Origin: Comamonas koreensis
Lineage (GTDB): Bacteria > Pseudomonadota > Gammaproteobacteria > Burkholderiales > Burkholderiaceae_C
Reading direction: 5' to 3'
NCBI RefSeq assembly: GCF_014076495.1
Contig: NZ_CP043575.1
Span: 4,030,001-4,094,000, forward strand
DNA: 64,000 bases
Below, one piece after another: positions 1 to 10,703 of the stretch. The notes under the pieces were generated by a model that saw only the letters and a program-made list of their open reading frames with translations, searched no databases and had not been told where the DNA came from. The stretch's first letter is position 1. Every line of letters begins with the position of its first letter. The position numbers and the translations under genes were made by a program.

Positions 1-525
1 GTCACGGTGGAGCGCTTGAGCCGCCAGCGGCTGCAAGGCGCGGCGGGCTTGCAGCGCACCGACCACTTTTATGCCGATGCGCGCCTGCGCGCGGCCTACA
101 AGGCCGAGCTGTCCGATTACCAGGCCAGTGGCTATGACCGGGGCCATATGGCGCCGGCAGCGGACCAGAGCACCGCCACCGGCATGGCGCAGTCCTTTGC
201 GCTGTCCAACATGGTGCCGCAGGACCCGACGCACAACCGCCAGGTCTGGTCCAAGCTCGAAGCGGATGTGCGCAAGTACGCCAAGCGCGCCAGCGGCAAC
301 GTGTTTGTCTATACCGGCCCCTTGTTTGAGGGCCAGACCCCCACCATTGGCCGCAACCAGGTCTGGGTGCCCAGCCATTTGTACAAGCTGGTGTTTGATG
401 AGCAGCAGCAACGCGCCTGGGCCTGGGTGCTGCCCAACCGGGGCGATGCGCAGCTGGGCGCGCCAATGAGCTATGCGCAATTTGTGCAGCGGACAGGGCG
501 CAATTTTCTGCCCCATCTGCACTGA
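1..525 (+). CDS. DNA/RNA non-specific endonuclease, NUC1 family (5' partial)
   Basis: The reading frame is open from the first base, so the N-terminus (and any signal peptide) lies outside the window. The remaining 174 codons carry the signature of the beta-beta-alpha-metal endonuclease family (NUC1/EndoG/Serratia nuclease): DRGHM at residues 46-50 of the visible part, where His is the general base, followed by the metal-ligand Asn region (SNMVPQ...HNRQVW). Family members cleave DNA and RNA without sequence specificity and are usually exported. The C-terminus ends in a short NFLPHLH tail. The gene converges on the efflux operon with a 16-bp gap and no visible terminator. The family assignment is firm; the biological role (nutrient scavenging or toxin-like) cannot be read here. 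Confidence 0.9.
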   Translation, partial: VTVERLSRQRLQGAAGLQRTDHFYADARLRAAYKAELSDYQASGYDRGHMAPAADQSTATGMAQSFALSNMVPQDPTHNRQVWSKLEADVRKYAKRASGNVFVYTGPLFEGQTPTIGRNQVWVPSHLYKLVFDEQQQRAWAWVLPNRGDAQLGAPMSYAQFVQRTGRNFLPHLH

Positions 526-541
526 ACCCTTTGGCTGAGCT

Positions 542-1984
542 TTAGGCGCCCGGCTTCATCCAATCGGCATGCCAGCCGCCCCCCAGCTCCTGGATGAGTT
601 GGGCCGCTGCCAGTTGCTGGTTCAGCTGCAGCTGGATCAAGGATCGACGTGCCGACAGCGCTGTGGCCTGGGCGGTGACCACATCGGTATAGGGCACCTG
701 GCCTTCCTTGTAGCGGTTGAGCATCTGCTGCTCGACCTTCTCGGCAGAATCGAGGCTTTGCTGCAGCAGCGGCTTTTGGGCATTGAGCGCCGCCACATTG
801 CTCAGCACATCTTCGACCGCCTGGAACGCCGCCAGCACCGACTGGCGGTAGCTGGCCGTGCGGGCCGCATGCGCGGCGCGGGCCGAATCGACCTGCGCGG
901 TGGTGGCGCCGGCGTTGAAAATGCTCTGGCTCAGCGATGCGCCCAGCGACCACAGCAGGCCCGAGGCGCTGAACAGGTTGCCGATGTTCGACCCCGAGCG
1001 GTTCAACGAGCCGCTCAGGCCCAGGCTCGGGTAGTAGGCCGCCTGGGCCACGCCGATCTGGGCATTGGCAGCAGCCACCGCGCGCTCGGCAGCGGCAATG
1101 TCGGGCCGGCGCTCCAGCAGGGTCGATGGCACCACGCCCGGAATCTCGGGCACGGTCACGTTCCAGGCGGCGGGCGGCAGGTCAAACTGCGCCGGCGCCT
1201 GGCCCGTCAACACGGCAATCGCATGCTCGTAGGTCTGGCGCGACTGGCGCAGGGACTCCACGCTGGCCTGGGTATTGGTTAACGTGGTCTGCGCCTGCAG
1301 CACTGCCGTGCGCGCCTCCACCCCCACGTCGTAGCGGTTCTGGGCAATCAGCAGGCTGCGCTGGTAACCCTCGATCGATTGCAGCAGGATCTGCATCTCG
1401 GCATCGGCCTCGCGCAGGCGGAAATAGTTCTGCACCAGGCTGCCCACGGCCGACAGGCGCGCAGCGGCCAGATCGGCTTCGCTCGCCTGGGCACTGCTTT
1501 GGGCGGCGCTCACCGATTCGCGCAGGCGGCCCCACAGGTCTGCATCCCAGGCGGCGCTGATGCCCAGCGAGGCACTGCCATTGCTGCTGGACTGGCTGCC
1601 ACCCTGGCGCGTCTGGCCCAGGCTGCCACTGACGGTCGGCAGCAAGCCGGCCTGCTCCACGCGCAACGCGGCCTGGGCTTGCTGCACAGCGGCAGCAGCC
1701 GCGGCAATGTTCTGGTTGTGCACCTGCACCCGGGCAGCGAGCTGGTTGAGCGGCTCGTCCGCAAACAGCGTCCACCAGTCGCCCCGGTCCACCGCATCGT
1801 TGGGCTGGGCGCTTTGCCACAGCGCGCCCGCTTCCTTGAAGCTGGCTGGCGCTGGCGTGGCGGGCACCTGGTAGACGGGGGCCACCGAGCAGGCGCTCAA
1901 GAGCCCTGCGCAGCATAGCGCCAGCGCCAGGCTGCGCAGCAGGGGGGCACGAAAAGAATAGGAAAGATCAAGAGAAGGCGTCAT
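542..1984 (-). CDS. RND efflux outer-membrane lipoprotein, NodT/OprM family
   Basis: 480 aa. The N-terminus has a lipoprotein signal with lipobox LLSAC (Cys32 is the predicted lipidated residue). The rest is two OEP repeats typical of TolC-type channels, with long helical, Ala/Gln-rich segments. It forms the outer-membrane exit duct for the RND pump encoded immediately upstream. It is the last gene of the four-gene operon and begins 6 bp after the stop of the second RND pump, so it is surely co-transcribed and probably translationally coupled. Length fits the family (450-500 aa). Substrate range cannot be predicted from sequence. Confidence 0.93.
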   Translation of the reverse strand: MTPSLDLSYSFRAPLLRSLALALCCAGLLSACSVAPVYQVPATPAPASFKEAGALWQSAQPNDAVDRGDWWTLFADEPLNQLAARVQVHNQNIAAAAAAVQQAQAALRVEQAGLLPTVSGSLGQTRQGGSQSSSNGSASLGISAAWDADLWGRLRESVSAAQSSAQASEADLAAARLSAVGSLVQNYFRLREADAEMQILLQSIEGYQRSLLIAQNRYDVGVEARTAVLQAQTTLTNTQASVESLRQSRQTYEHAIAVLTGQAPAQFDLPPAAWNVTVPEIPGVVPSTLLERRPDIAAAERAVAAANAQIGVAQAAYYPSLGLSGSLNRSGSNIGNLFSASGLLWSLGASLSQSIFNAGATTAQVDSARAAHAARTASYRQSVLAAFQAVEDVLSNVAALNAQKPLLQQSLDSAEKVEQQMLNRYKEGQVPYTDVVTAQATALSARRSLIQLQLNQQLAAAQLIQELGGGWHADWMKPGA

Positions 1985-1990
1985 GGCGTA

Positions 1991-4900
1991 TCAGTGTTCC
2001 AGGGTAGGCATGCCGTCACTCGAGGCACGGCCCAGGTCACGCTCGTTGGGCGCGCGGCGGCGCAGCTTGTCCAGCAGCACATAGACCACGGGGGTGGTGA
2101 CCAGGGTCAGCAATTGGCTGGCCAGCAGGCCGCCAATGATGGCGATGCCCAGCGGCTGGCGCAGCTCCGAGCCCTGGCCAAAGCCAATGGCCAGTGGCAA
2201 GGCACCCAGCGCGGCGGCCAAGGTGGTCATCAGGATGGGGCGAAAACGCAGCAGGCAGGCCTCGCGCACCGCATCGATCGCGGTCAGCCCCCGTGATCGC
2301 TCGGCCTCCAGCGCAAAGTCGATGATCAGGATGGCGTTTTTCTTCACGATGCCAATGAGCAAGAACACCCCGATGAGCGCAATCACCGTGAACTGCATGT
2401 CAAACAGCATCAGCGCAATCACCGCGCCCACCCCCGCCGATGGCAGCGTGGACAATACGGTGATCGGGTGCACCAGGCTTTCATAGAGCATGCCCAGCAC
2501 GATGTAGATCACGACAATCGCAGCCAGGATCAGGTAGAGCTGCTGGTTCTGCGATTTCTGAAAGCTCAGCGCCGTGCCCTGGAAGCTGCCGCGCACATTG
2601 ATCGGCATGGCGATATCGGCCTCGGCCTGGGCAATCACCTGCTGGGCTTCGCTCAGCGCCACGCCTGCGTCCAGGTTGAACGATATCGTCGTCGACAGCT
2701 CACCATCCTGGTGGTTCACACTGGTGGGCGCAGGGCGCTCAAGCACCTTGGCAAAGCTCGACAGCGGCACCATGGTGGCCACGCTGGTGCTGATCACGCT
2801 GCCGGTCGATGCACTGCGCAGCGCCGGGTTGGCCGCGGTGCCCTCGGTGCCGCTCAGGTTCGATGGCACATAGATATCCTGCAGCGCCGGCGGCCCACGC
2901 GTGTATTCGGGCGCCCACTCCATGATCACCGAGTACTGGTTCAGATCGCTGTAGATGGTGGCCACCGAGCGCTGACCAAAGGCGTTGTAGAGCGCATTGT
3001 TGATGGACTTGGCATTCACCCCCAGGCGTGCTGCAGCCTGCTTGTCCACCTCGACATAGACTTCCACGCCGCTGTCGGACTGGTCGGTGTCCACGTCCTG
3101 CAGCAAGGGCTCTTGCTTGAGCCGCTCGGCCAGGCGCGTGGCCCATTTCTTCATGTCGGCGGTGTTGTCGCTCTTGAGGGTGTACTGGTAGGTCGAGTTC
3201 GACGAGCGCCCCCCCATGCGCAAATCCTGCACCGGGTTCAGAAACACGCGCAGACCGGTGATCTGCGACAGCTGCGGCCGCAGGCGCGCGACCACCTGCA
3301 GGCTGGTCACATCGCGCTCGCTCACCGGCTTGAGGTTGATGAACACAAAGCCGCCGCCCGAGCGGCTGCCGCCGGCAAAGCCCACCACCGTGTCGATGGC
3401 CGGGTCCTGCTGGATGATGGCCAGTGCCTCCTTGAGCTTGCCGGCCATCGCGGTCGACGAGATGCTCTGGTCTGCGCGCAGGCCGCCGGCGAGCTGGCCA
3501 TTGTCCTGCTGCGGGAAAAAGCCCTTTTGCACATGCATGAACAAATAGCCATTCATGCCGATGACGATCACCAGGATCAGCATCACCACGGCCTTGGCAT
3601 GCAAGGCCCAATCCAGGCAGCGCTCATAAACGCGCAACATCCAGTCATAGCCGCTTTCCAGCGCGCGGGCAAAGCGGCCGCGCGGCGCCGTCTCAATCGC
3701 ATCCTCATTGCGCAGAAACCAGGCGCACATCATCGGCGTGGTGGTCAGCGAGATGACCAGCGAGATCATCACCGCGACCGACAAGGTCACGGCGAACTCC
3801 TTGAACAAACGGCCGATCTGCCCTTCCATGAACAGCAGCGGAATGAACACCGCCACCAGGGACAGGCTGATCGACAGCACGGTAAAGCCCACCTCGCGCG
3901 CGCCCTGCAGCGCGGCGGCCATCTTGTCCATGCCCTGCTCGATATGGCGGCTGGTGTTCTCCAGCACCACAATCGCATCATCGACGACAAAACCGGTGGC
4001 GACCGTCAGCGCCATCAGGCTCAAGTTGTTCAGGCTATAGCCCAGCAGGTACATCACGCCAAAGGTGCCCAGCAGCGACACCACGGTGGCCACCGCCGGA
4101 ATCACCGTGGCGCGCGCCTTGCGGATAAAGGCGCCCACCACCAGCACCACCAGGATCACCGACACCATCAAGGTGGTCTCGATCTCGCGCAGCGACGAGC
4201 GGATCGAGTTGGTGCTGTCGCTTGCCACCTGGATCTTCACATCCTTGGGCAGCTGGGCCTGCAGCTCGGGCAGGAGCTTGCGCACGTTGTCCACGGTATT
4301 GATGATGTTGGCGCCGGGCTGGCGCGTGATCAGCACCAGGATGGCGGGCTGGCCGTTGAACAGCCCCATCGTGTAGACATTGGCCGGCCCGTCGATGACG
4401 CGCGCCACATCGCCTAGGCGGACGGCCGCATTGTCGCGCCAGCCCACCACCAGGCCCTGGTACCAGCTGGCCTTGCGCTCGGGCGCGGGGGTGTAGATCT
4501 GCAGGCGGTTGCCGCCACTCTCGATGGCGCCCTTGGGCCGGTTGGCATTGGCCGCCTGGATGGCGGCGCGCACATCCTCGGTCGCAATGCCGTAGTGGCT
4601 CAGCGCCTGGGGCAAGAGCTCGACCCGCACCGCCGGCAAGGAGCCGCCGCCGATTTCCACATCGCCCACACCATCGACCTGCGAGATGCGCTGGCTCACC
4701 ACGTTGGAGACTTCGTCATACAGCTCGCCGGGGGTGCGCGTGGGCGAGGTCATCGCCAAGATGATGATCGGCGAATCCGACGGGTTCATCTTGCGGTAGG
4801 TGGGGTTGCTGCGCAGGTCAGAAGGCAGATCGGTGCGCGCTGCATTGATGGCCGCCTGCACCTCGCGCGCGGCGCCATTGATGTCGCGGTTGAGGTCAAA

Positions 4901-5182
4901 CTGCAAGGTCACATTGGCCGAGCCGGTCGAGCTGCGCGAGGTCATCTCGTTGACACCGGCAATCACGCCCAGGTGGCGCTCCAGCGGCGTGGCCACGCTC
5001 GAGGCCATGTTCTCTGGGCTCGCGCCCGAGAGGCTGGCCGTGACCGAGATCACCGGGTAGTCCACCTGCGGCAGCGGTGCCACCGGCAGCGCAAAGAACG
5101 CGGCAATACCCGCCAATGCCATGCCAATGGTCAGCAGGACCGTTGCGACCGGGCGTTTGACAAAGGGCTGGGACAGGTTCAT
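1991..5182 (-). CDS. mdtC: RND multidrug efflux permease, MdtC/MuxC-like
   Basis: 1063 aa inner-membrane proton-driven pump of the HAE-1 RND family. It starts [19 protein letters not shown], the standard first transmembrane segment, and has the TM4 proton-relay motif [13 protein letters not shown]. Two repeats of six TM helices with large periplasmic loops are evident. Its ATG overlaps the stop of the preceding pump gene (ATGA at 5179-5182). Tandem, non-identical RND genes are characteristic of MdtBC/MuxBC systems, where the pumps form a heterotrimer; the second position in the operon corresponds to MdtC. The symbol is by analogy of operon layout and family, not proven orthology. Confidence 0.9.
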   Translation of the reverse strand: MNLSQPFVKRPVATVLLTIGMALAGIAAFFALPVAPLPQVDYPVISVTASLSGASPENMASSVATPLERHLGVIAGVNEMTSRSSTGSANVTLQFDLNRDINGAAREVQAAINAARTDLPSDLRSNPTYRKMNPSDSPIIILAMTSPTRTPGELYDEVSNVVSQRISQVDGVGDVEIGGGSLPAVRVELLPQALSHYGIATEDVRAAIQAANANRPKGAIESGGNRLQIYTPAPERKASWYQGLVVGWRDNAAVRLGDVARVIDGPANVYTMGLFNGQPAILVLITRQPGANIINTVDNVRKLLPELQAQLPKDVKIQVASDSTNSIRSSLREIETTLMVSVILVVLVVGAFIRKARATVIPAVATVVSLLGTFGVMYLLGYSLNNLSLMALTVATGFVVDDAIVVLENTSRHIEQGMDKMAAALQGAREVGFTVLSISLSLVAVFIPLLFMEGQIGRLFKEFAVTLSVAVMISLVISLTTTPMMCAWFLRNEDAIETAPRGRFARALESGYDWMLRVYERCLDWALHAKAVVMLILVIVIGMNGYLFMHVQKGFFPQQDNGQLAGGLRADQSISSTAMAGKLKEALAIIQQDPAIDTVVGFAGGSRSGGGFVFINLKPVSERDVTSLQVVARLRPQLSQITGLRVFLNPVQDLRMGGRSSNSTYQYTLKSDNTADMKKWATRLAERLKQEPLLQDVDTDQSDSGVEVYVEVDKQAAARLGVNAKSINNALYNAFGQRSVATIYSDLNQYSVIMEWAPEYTRGPPALQDIYVPSNLSGTEGTAANPALRSASTGSVISTSVATMVPLSSFAKVLERPAPTSVNHQDGELSTTISFNLDAGVALSEAQQVIAQAEADIAMPINVRGSFQGTALSFQKSQNQQLYLILAAIVVIYIVLGMLYESLVHPITVLSTLPSAGVGAVIALMLFDMQFTVIALIGVFLLIGIVKKNAILIIDFALEAERSRGLTAIDAVREACLLRFRPILMTTLAAALGALPLAIGFGQGSELRQPLGIAIIGGLLASQLLTLVTTPVVYVLLDKLRRRAPNERDLGRASSDGMPTLEH

Positions 5183-8100
5183 GCCTGCACCTCGGAATGG
5201 CTTCCATCCGCAGTACCGGCTTGGCGGCGGCCAAAGCGGGCACCCAGGCGGTCAAACACCAGGTAGATCACCGGCGTGGTGAACAAGGTCAGCAACTGGC
5301 TGAGCATCAGCCCGCCAAAAATGGCCAGGCCCAGCGGGCGGCGCAGCTCGGCGCCCTCGCCCCAGCCAAACATCAGCGGCAGCGCGGCAAACAAGGCGGC
5401 CAAGGTCGTCATCAAGATGGGCCGAAAGCGCAGCAGCGCGGCCTGGTGGATGGCCTCTTGCGGTGCCATGCCCTGGTTGCGCTCGGCATCGATCGCAAAG
5501 TCGATCATCATGATCGCGTTCTTCTTGACGATGCCGATCAGCAAGATGATGCCGATGATGCCGATCACGCCCAGGTCGTTGCCGCTGATCATCAGCGCCA
5601 GCAAGGCGCCCACGCCGGCCGATGGCAGGGTCGAGAGAATGGTGAGCGGGTGCACATAGCTCTCGTACAGCACGCCCAGCACGATGTAGACGCAGACCAG
5701 CGCCGCCAAAATCAAGACCAGCTGGCTGGTGAGCGAGTTCTGGTAGGCCGCCGCTGCGCCCAGGAACTCCATGGTCAGCGACGCGGGCATGCCGATGTCC
5801 TTGGCCGCCTGCTTGATGGCATCGACCGCATGGCCCAGCGACACGCCAGGCGCCGTGTCAAAGCCCAGGGTGGCGGCCGGGTACTGCGACACGCGGGTCA
5901 CCTGCAGCGGCGCCATCTGCTCCTCGATCTTGGCAATCGCCGACAGCGGCGTAGCGCCCGTGCTGCTGGCATTGATGGCCAGGTTGCCCAGGGTCTGCAC
6001 GCTGTTGAGCTGCTCCTGCTGCGCCTCCAGAATCACCCGGTACTGGTTGGTCTCCGTGAAGATCGTCGAGACAATGCGCTGGCCAAAGGCGCTGTAGAGG
6101 CTGTCATCGATGCTGCTGGCGCTGATGCCCAGGCGCGATGCGGTATCGCGGTCCACATTCACATAGGCCGACAGGCCCTTGCGCCCGGCGTCGCTCGTGG
6201 CATTGCGCACCTGGGCCACATTCTGCAGCTGGCTGACGAGCTTTTGCGTCCAGTCATTGACCTGGTCGGTGTTCACGCCGCCGATCGACAGGCGGTATTC
6301 GGTAGGGCCGGTTTGCGAGTCGATGGTCAGGTCCTGCGAGGGCTGCAGAAAAATGCGCACCCCCGCCACCTGGCTCACCCGCTCGCGCAGGCGCTGCATC
6401 ACCTCATCCTGCGCATCATGCGGCCGGGTCAGGTTGATCGACAGGCTGCCGGTGTTGAGCATGGTGTTGTTGGCCGCATCCACGCCCACCACCGAGCTGA
6501 CCGAGGCGACATCCTTGTCCTGCAGGATGGCGCTCACGGCCTGCCGCTGCAGGTTGCTCATGCGGGCAAAGGACACTTCTTGCGCCGCCTCGATCTGCGC
6601 CTGCAGCTGGCCGGTGTCCTGCGTCGGGAACAGGCCCTTGGGGATGGCCAGGTAGAGCAGGCCCGTCAGCACCACGGTGGCCACGGCCACGACCAGGGTC
6701 AGCGCCTGGTGGCGAAACACCCAGTGCAGCCCCCGGTCGTAGTGGTGGATCACCTTGTCGAAACCGCGCTGCACCGAGCTGGCCCAGCCGCGCGTGTGCG
6801 CGCTGGTGTCCTCTTGCTTGAGCCAGCGCGCCGACATCATCGGCACCAAGGTGAGCGAGACCACTGCCGAGATTAGGATGGTGATCGCCAGGGTCACCGC
6901 AAATTCGCGGAACAGACGCCCGACGATGTCGCCCATGAAGAGCAACGGAATCAGCACCGCGATCAGCGACACGGTCAGCGAGATGATGGTAAAGCCGATT
7001 TGCGCGGCGCCCTTCAAGGCAGCGGCCATCGGCGTCTCGCCCTCCTCGATGTAGCGCGCAATGTTCTCGATCATCACGATTGCATCGTCGACGACAAAGC
7101 CGGTGGCAATGGTCAGCGCCATCAGGCTCAGGTTGTTCAGGCTGTAGCCCAGCAGGTACATGGCCCCGCAGCTGCCGATCAGCGAGATGGGCACGGCCAG
7201 GCTCGCAATCACCGTGGCGCGCAGGCTGTGCAGGAAAAAGAAGATCACCAGCACCACCATCACCACGGCCAGCGCCAGCTCCATCTGCACATGCTCGACC
7301 GAGGCGCGGATGCCGGTGGTGCGGTCGGTCAGCACCTTGACCTCGACCGAGGCGGGCAAGGAGGCGGTGAGCTCGGGCAGGCGCTGCTTGATCGCGTCCA
7401 CCGTCGCAATCACATTGGCGCCGGGCTGGCGCTGCACGTTCAAGATGATCGCGGGTGTCTCATCGACCCAGGCGGCGAGCCGGTCGTTCTCGGCGCTCGC
7501 CACCACGCGCGCCACATCCTTCATCATCACCGGGGCGCCGTCCTTCCAGGACACCACCAGGTTCATGTAGTCGGCAGCGGTCAGCAGCTGGTCGTTGCTG
7601 TTGATCGAGTACGAGCGCTTGGGGCCATCAAAACTGCCTTTGGCGGTGTTGGAATTGGCATTGCTGATGGCAGTGCGCAGGCTGCTCAGGGTGATGCCAT
7701 TGGCCGCCAGCGCCTGGGTGTTGGCCTGGATGCGCATCGCAGGCTTTTGCCCGCCCTCCAGGCTGACCAGCCCCACGCCGGTGACCTGGCTGATCTTCTG
7801 CGCCAGGCGCGTATTGACGATGTTCTGCACCTCGGTGAGCGGCAGCTCCTTGGAGGTGATGGCCAGGCTCATCACCGGCGTGTCGGCCGGATTGACCTTG
7901 GCATAAATCGGGGGCGCGGGCAGGTCGGCCGGCAGCAGCGCGCTGCTGGCGTTGATGGCCGCCTGCACTTCTTGCTCGGCCACATCCAGCGACAAGCCCA
8001 GCTGGAACTGCAAGGTCACGATGGACACGCCCGCTGCGCTGGTCGATGCCATGCGGTCCAGGCCGGACATCTGGCCGAGCTGGCGCTCGAGCGGCGCACT

Positions 8101-8289
8101 CACCGTGCGGCTCATCACCTCGGGGCTGGCCCCCGGGTACAGGGTCTGCACCTGGATCGTCGGGTAATCCACCTCGGGCAGCGCCGACAGCGGCAGCAGC
8201 CGAAAGCCAACCAGACCGGTCAGCACGATGGCCAGCATCAGCAAGGCCGTCGCTACCGGCCGCTGGATAAAGGGACGGGAAGGACTCAT
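5179..8289 (-). CDS. mdtB: RND multidrug efflux permease, MdtB/MuxB-like
   Basis: 1036 aa HAE-1 RND pump. The N-terminus [19 protein letters not shown] is the typical first TM helix, and [13 protein letters not shown] carries the paired Asp residues of the proton relay in TM4. It starts 13 bp downstream of the fusion-protein gene and overlaps the next pump gene by 4 bp. Together with that gene it most likely forms a mixed trimer as in E. coli MdtBC. Known substrates of such pumps include bile salts, novobiocin and other amphiphiles, but nothing in this sequence fixes the substrate. Confidence 0.9.
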   Translation of the reverse strand: MSPSRPFIQRPVATALLMLAIVLTGLVGFRLLPLSALPEVDYPTIQVQTLYPGASPEVMSRTVSAPLERQLGQMSGLDRMASTSAAGVSIVTLQFQLGLSLDVAEQEVQAAINASSALLPADLPAPPIYAKVNPADTPVMSLAITSKELPLTEVQNIVNTRLAQKISQVTGVGLVSLEGGQKPAMRIQANTQALAANGITLSSLRTAISNANSNTAKGSFDGPKRSYSINSNDQLLTAADYMNLVVSWKDGAPVMMKDVARVVASAENDRLAAWVDETPAIILNVQRQPGANVIATVDAIKQRLPELTASLPASVEVKVLTDRTTGIRASVEHVQMELALAVVMVVLVIFFFLHSLRATVIASLAVPISLIGSCGAMYLLGYSLNNLSLMALTIATGFVVDDAIVMIENIARYIEEGETPMAAALKGAAQIGFTIISLTVSLIAVLIPLLFMGDIVGRLFREFAVTLAITILISAVVSLTLVPMMSARWLKQEDTSAHTRGWASSVQRGFDKVIHHYDRGLHWVFRHQALTLVVAVATVVLTGLLYLAIPKGLFPTQDTGQLQAQIEAAQEVSFARMSNLQRQAVSAILQDKDVASVSSVVGVDAANNTMLNTGSLSINLTRPHDAQDEVMQRLRERVSQVAGVRIFLQPSQDLTIDSQTGPTEYRLSIGGVNTDQVNDWTQKLVSQLQNVAQVRNATSDAGRKGLSAYVNVDRDTASRLGISASSIDDSLYSAFGQRIVSTIFTETNQYRVILEAQQEQLNSVQTLGNLAINASSTGATPLSAIAKIEEQMAPLQVTRVSQYPAATLGFDTAPGVSLGHAVDAIKQAAKDIGMPASLTMEFLGAAAAYQNSLTSQLVLILAALVCVYIVLGVLYESYVHPLTILSTLPSAGVGALLALMISGNDLGVIGIIGIILLIGIVKKNAIMMIDFAIDAERNQGMAPQEAIHQAALLRFRPILMTTLAALFAALPLMFGWGEGAELRRPLGLAIFGGLMLSQLLTLFTTPVIYLVFDRLGARFGRRQAGTADGSHSEVQA

Positions 8290-8302
8290 CGCTCAGCCCG
8301 CC

Positions 8303-9970
8303 TTATGGGTTGGCGCGCTGGGCGGGTTGCACGGTGGTGGCCGCTGGCGCCATGCCCTTGGGCACATCCTCCGGTTTGATCGCCGGTGCGGTCTGGCCGG
8401 ATGGCGTGGAAGGGGTTGATCCACCTGAACCGCTGGCGCCACCTGAACCACTGGCGCCACCGGCAGCCTGGTCCGGGTTCACCGCAGGGGCTGCGGCGCT
8501 GGGCTGGCCGGCATTGGGCTCGACGGCAGCGCCGCCGCCACCAGTGCCCGCAGCCACACCATTACCTGCCGCACCGGGTGCGCCCGATGCGGGGCCACCG
8601 TTAGCGCCGCGGCGCCCGCCGCCCTCGCGCCCACCGCCCTCACGGGGGCCGCGCCGGCCACTGCTGGCGCCATGGGCCTGCGTGGGGGTGTCGCCTTGCA
8701 GGGCGACCACGGCGCCATCCTTCAAGCGGTCGGCGCCCTCGGTCACTACCAACTCGCCTTCCTTGAGGCCGGAGTTGATGGCCACCCATTCGACCGTGCT
8801 CATGCCCCGGATGACGGTGCGCTGGGTCACGGTGCGGTCCGCATTGATCACATAGACAAAATCGCCATTGCCGCCGGTGCGGATGGCGGTGACCGGCACC
8901 ACCAGCGCGCTCTCGTCCTTCAAGGTCAGGCGGGTGTTGACAAACTGGTTGGGAAAGAGCGAGCCGTCGCTGTTGTCGAACCGGGCCTTGGCCTTGACGG
9001 TGCCCGTGGCGGTATCGACCAGGTTGTCCAAGGTCAGGAATACGCCCTGGGCCAAGGTCTTGTTGCCCGCGCGGTCCAGCGCTGCCACCGGTAGCCGGGC
9101 ATCGGTCTTTTGCGCGCCCAGCACCGCGGGGATATGGTCTTGCGGCACGGTAAAGCTCACATCGATCGGCGCAATCTTGGTGATGACGGCGATGCCGGTG
9201 GTGCCGCCCGCGCTGATGTAGTTTCCCGCATCCATCGTGCGCAGACCGATGCGGCCATCGATGGGTGAGGTAATGCTGGCATAACCCAGATTGAGCTGGG
9301 CGGTCTGCACCTGGGCCTGGTCGGTGAGCACCGTGCCTTCGAGCTGCTTGGCCAGCGCGGCCTGCGTGTCCAGGTCCTGGCGGGCAATCGAATCCTGGTC
9401 CCACAAGGTCTGGTAGCGCTTGAGCGTCACGCGCGCGGCATCGAGCTGCGCCTGGTCGCGTGCCAACTGGCCCTTGGCCTGCTGCAGCGCTTGCTCAAAT
9501 GGGCGCGGATCAATCTGGGCGAGCTTCTGGCCCTTCTTGACCATCTGGCCTTCGGTGAACAGCACATCGCGCAGAATGCCCGAGACCTGGGTGGTCAGGG
9601 TCACCGTGGTGGTGGGCACCACCGTGCCCATCGCCGTCAGGGTGACGGGCAGCGTTTGGCGCTTGGCCGCCGCGCTGCCCACGGTGACGGCCATCGCGCG
9701 CATCGCGCCAGGGCCCATGCCAGGAGGGCCGCCTGCGCCCGGTGGGCCGCCCATGCCGGGCGCGCCCGCTGTCATGCCGCTCGGGTTCTTCTTGATTTGC
9801 ACCAGGTACCAGGCCCCACCTGCCAGCCCCGCCACCAGCACGATGGCGATCGTCGAGCCCAGCCAGCGGCTGCGGCGCTTGGGTGCTGCTGCAGCACCGG
9901 GTTTCAGCCCGGCGTCTGCCGCGCCGGGGGTTGGGGTGGGACGGGTGGAATTATTGGAGTTATGGTCCAT
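8303..9970 (-). CDS. mdtA: RND efflux periplasmic adaptor (membrane fusion protein), MdtA-like with long Gly-rich tail
   Basis: 555 aa from the ATG at 9970. An upstream in-frame start would add 35 residues lacking family similarity. Residues about 30-50 form one membrane anchor, followed by a Gly/Pro/Met-rich linker and then the conserved adaptor core: lipoyl half-motifs, alpha-helical hairpin, beta-barrel and membrane-proximal domain. The last about 120 residues are Gly/Ala/Ser/Pro-rich and low-complexity, with a tandem 18-bp DNA repeat at 8421-8456. E. coli MdtA is about 415 aa, so the tail is an unusual extension. First gene of the efflux operon; it bridges pump and outer-membrane channel. 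Confidence 0.92.
   Translation of the reverse strand: MDHNSNNSTRPTPTPGAADAGLKPGAAAAPKRRSRWLGSTIAIVLVAGLAGGAWYLVQIKKNPSGMTAGAPGMGGPPGAGGPPGMGPGAMRAMAVTVGSAAAKRQTLPVTLTAMGTVVPTTTVTLTTQVSGILRDVLFTEGQMVKKGQKLAQIDPRPFEQALQQAKGQLARDQAQLDAARVTLKRYQTLWDQDSIARQDLDTQAALAKQLEGTVLTDQAQVQTAQLNLGYASITSPIDGRIGLRTMDAGNYISAGGTTGIAVITKIAPIDVSFTVPQDHIPAVLGAQKTDARLPVAALDRAGNKTLAQGVFLTLDNLVDTATGTVKAKARFDNSDGSLFPNQFVNTRLTLKDESALVVPVTAIRTGGNGDFVYVINADRTVTQRTVIRGMSTVEWVAINSGLKEGELVVTEGADRLKDGAVVALQGDTPTQAHGASSGRRGPREGGGREGGGRRGANGGPASGAPGAAGNGVAAGTGGGGAAVEPNAGQPSAAAPAVNPDQAAGGASGSGGASGSGGSTPSTPSGQTAPAIKPEDVPKGMAPAATTVQPAQRANP
8421..8456. repeat. Tandem 18-bp repeat inside the adaptor gene
   Basis: Two adjacent 18-bp units, differing at one base, followed by a partial third copy. 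They encode GASGSG-type repeats in the low-complexity tail of the efflux adaptor. Such in-frame repeats are prone to slippage and copy-number variation. Confidence 0.8.
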
Positions 9971-10320
9971 GGCAGCAATCGGTAGAGGTGAGTTACAGCA
10001 GCGGCCTGGGGCAAAGCTCCACCATCGGCACCTGCATGTAAAGAATGACCGCATCCTAGTGCAGCCATGTTGCACCTGCCCTGTACCGACTGCGAAGATA
10101 AGTAAACGCCACCGCCGCCAGCCCCGAGTCTACTGAGATTCCGTGGCAGCACGCCGTTGGCAAGGCTGTTGGACGCGCAGGTTTTTTGCGGTGCGGTTGC
10201 TTCGCTGCCTGCAGCCGCCCATCGCCATTCCTGGCGCAGCAAAGCGCAAGCCAGCCAACATGCGCGCAGCGCCCCACCAGCTTGCGGATCACCCCAGGCC
10301 TGCGCGTCGCGCGGCAGTCG

Positions 10321-10383
10321 CGCGTTGTCCCCAATGCACGGGCACAATGCTGTGGAAAGCTGTGAAGAAGCTTGTAGATAAGC
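10321..10383. repeat. 63-bp direct repeat, copy 1 (DnaA-box-like words)
   Basis: About 81% identical (51 of 63 positions by eye) to the copy at 10536-10598, same orientation, start-to-start distance 215 bp. The conserved parts are GCGTTGTCCCC, GGGCACAATGCTGTGGAAAG and TGTAGATAAGC. TGTAGATAA is one base from the DnaA box TGTGGATAA, and TGTGGAAAG resembles its first half. The function is unknown. Confidence 0.75.
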
Positions 10384-10535
10384 AAGGCAAGCCGCTGATT
10401 TCTAAGCCAAATGCCAACCATGCTCAAAATTGAGGCATATGGGGCCTGGGCGCGTCATTCGCGCAGTTTCAACGCGCCTGCACTACTGGCCCTGGCCTCT
10501 TCTGGCACTGGAACGCCGCTATTTCAGCGCATCAC

Positions 10536-10598
10536 CGCGTTGTCCCCAGTCCGTGGGCACAATGCTGTGGAAAGCTCTGTGCACAGCTGTAGATAAGC
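10536..10598. repeat. 63-bp direct repeat, copy 2 (DnaA-box-like words)
   Basis: Second copy of the element at 10321-10383. Differences cluster in two blocks (element positions 14-19 and 42-52), while the flanking words are unchanged. In this copy the variable block forms the palindrome CTGTGCACAG at 10577-10586, absent from copy 1. Confidence 0.75.
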
Positions 10599-10640
10599 CA
10601 CCCAAATCGTTGAAAATAAAACAAAAAGAGTGCCATGATG

Positions 10641-10669
10641 AAAAAAAAGGCAGCCTGCTTGGACTGCCT
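10641..10669 (-). terminator. Rho-independent terminator
   Basis: Read on the minus strand: hairpin AGGCAG...CTGCCT followed by eight Ts. It sits 35 bp after the stop of the small gene at 10704-10943. Confidence 0.75.
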
Positions 10670-10703
10670 GGGGTGTCGCTGCTCGGCGCAGGTGGGGTGG
10701 GGA

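Larger units (their letters stand above)
9971..10703. other. 733-bp non-coding region between the efflux operon and a small gene
   Basis: No ORF here has family similarity or a convincing ribosome-binding site. It must contain the promoter of the minus-strand efflux operon, near 9990-10120, but I could not fix -35/-10 boxes. No divergent regulator gene (BaeR or TetR type) is adjacent. The distal half holds the two copies of a 63-bp element annotated separately and a terminator for the small gene at 10704. Confidence 0.7.

Noticed and set aside
2468-4417. 649-codon open frame opposite an RND pump gene
   Set aside because: Shadow of a certain RND permease; no domain.
10321-10598. Chromosomal replication origin
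   Set aside because: DnaA-box-like words are imperfect and no dnaA, dnaN or gidA is near; kept only as a repeat.
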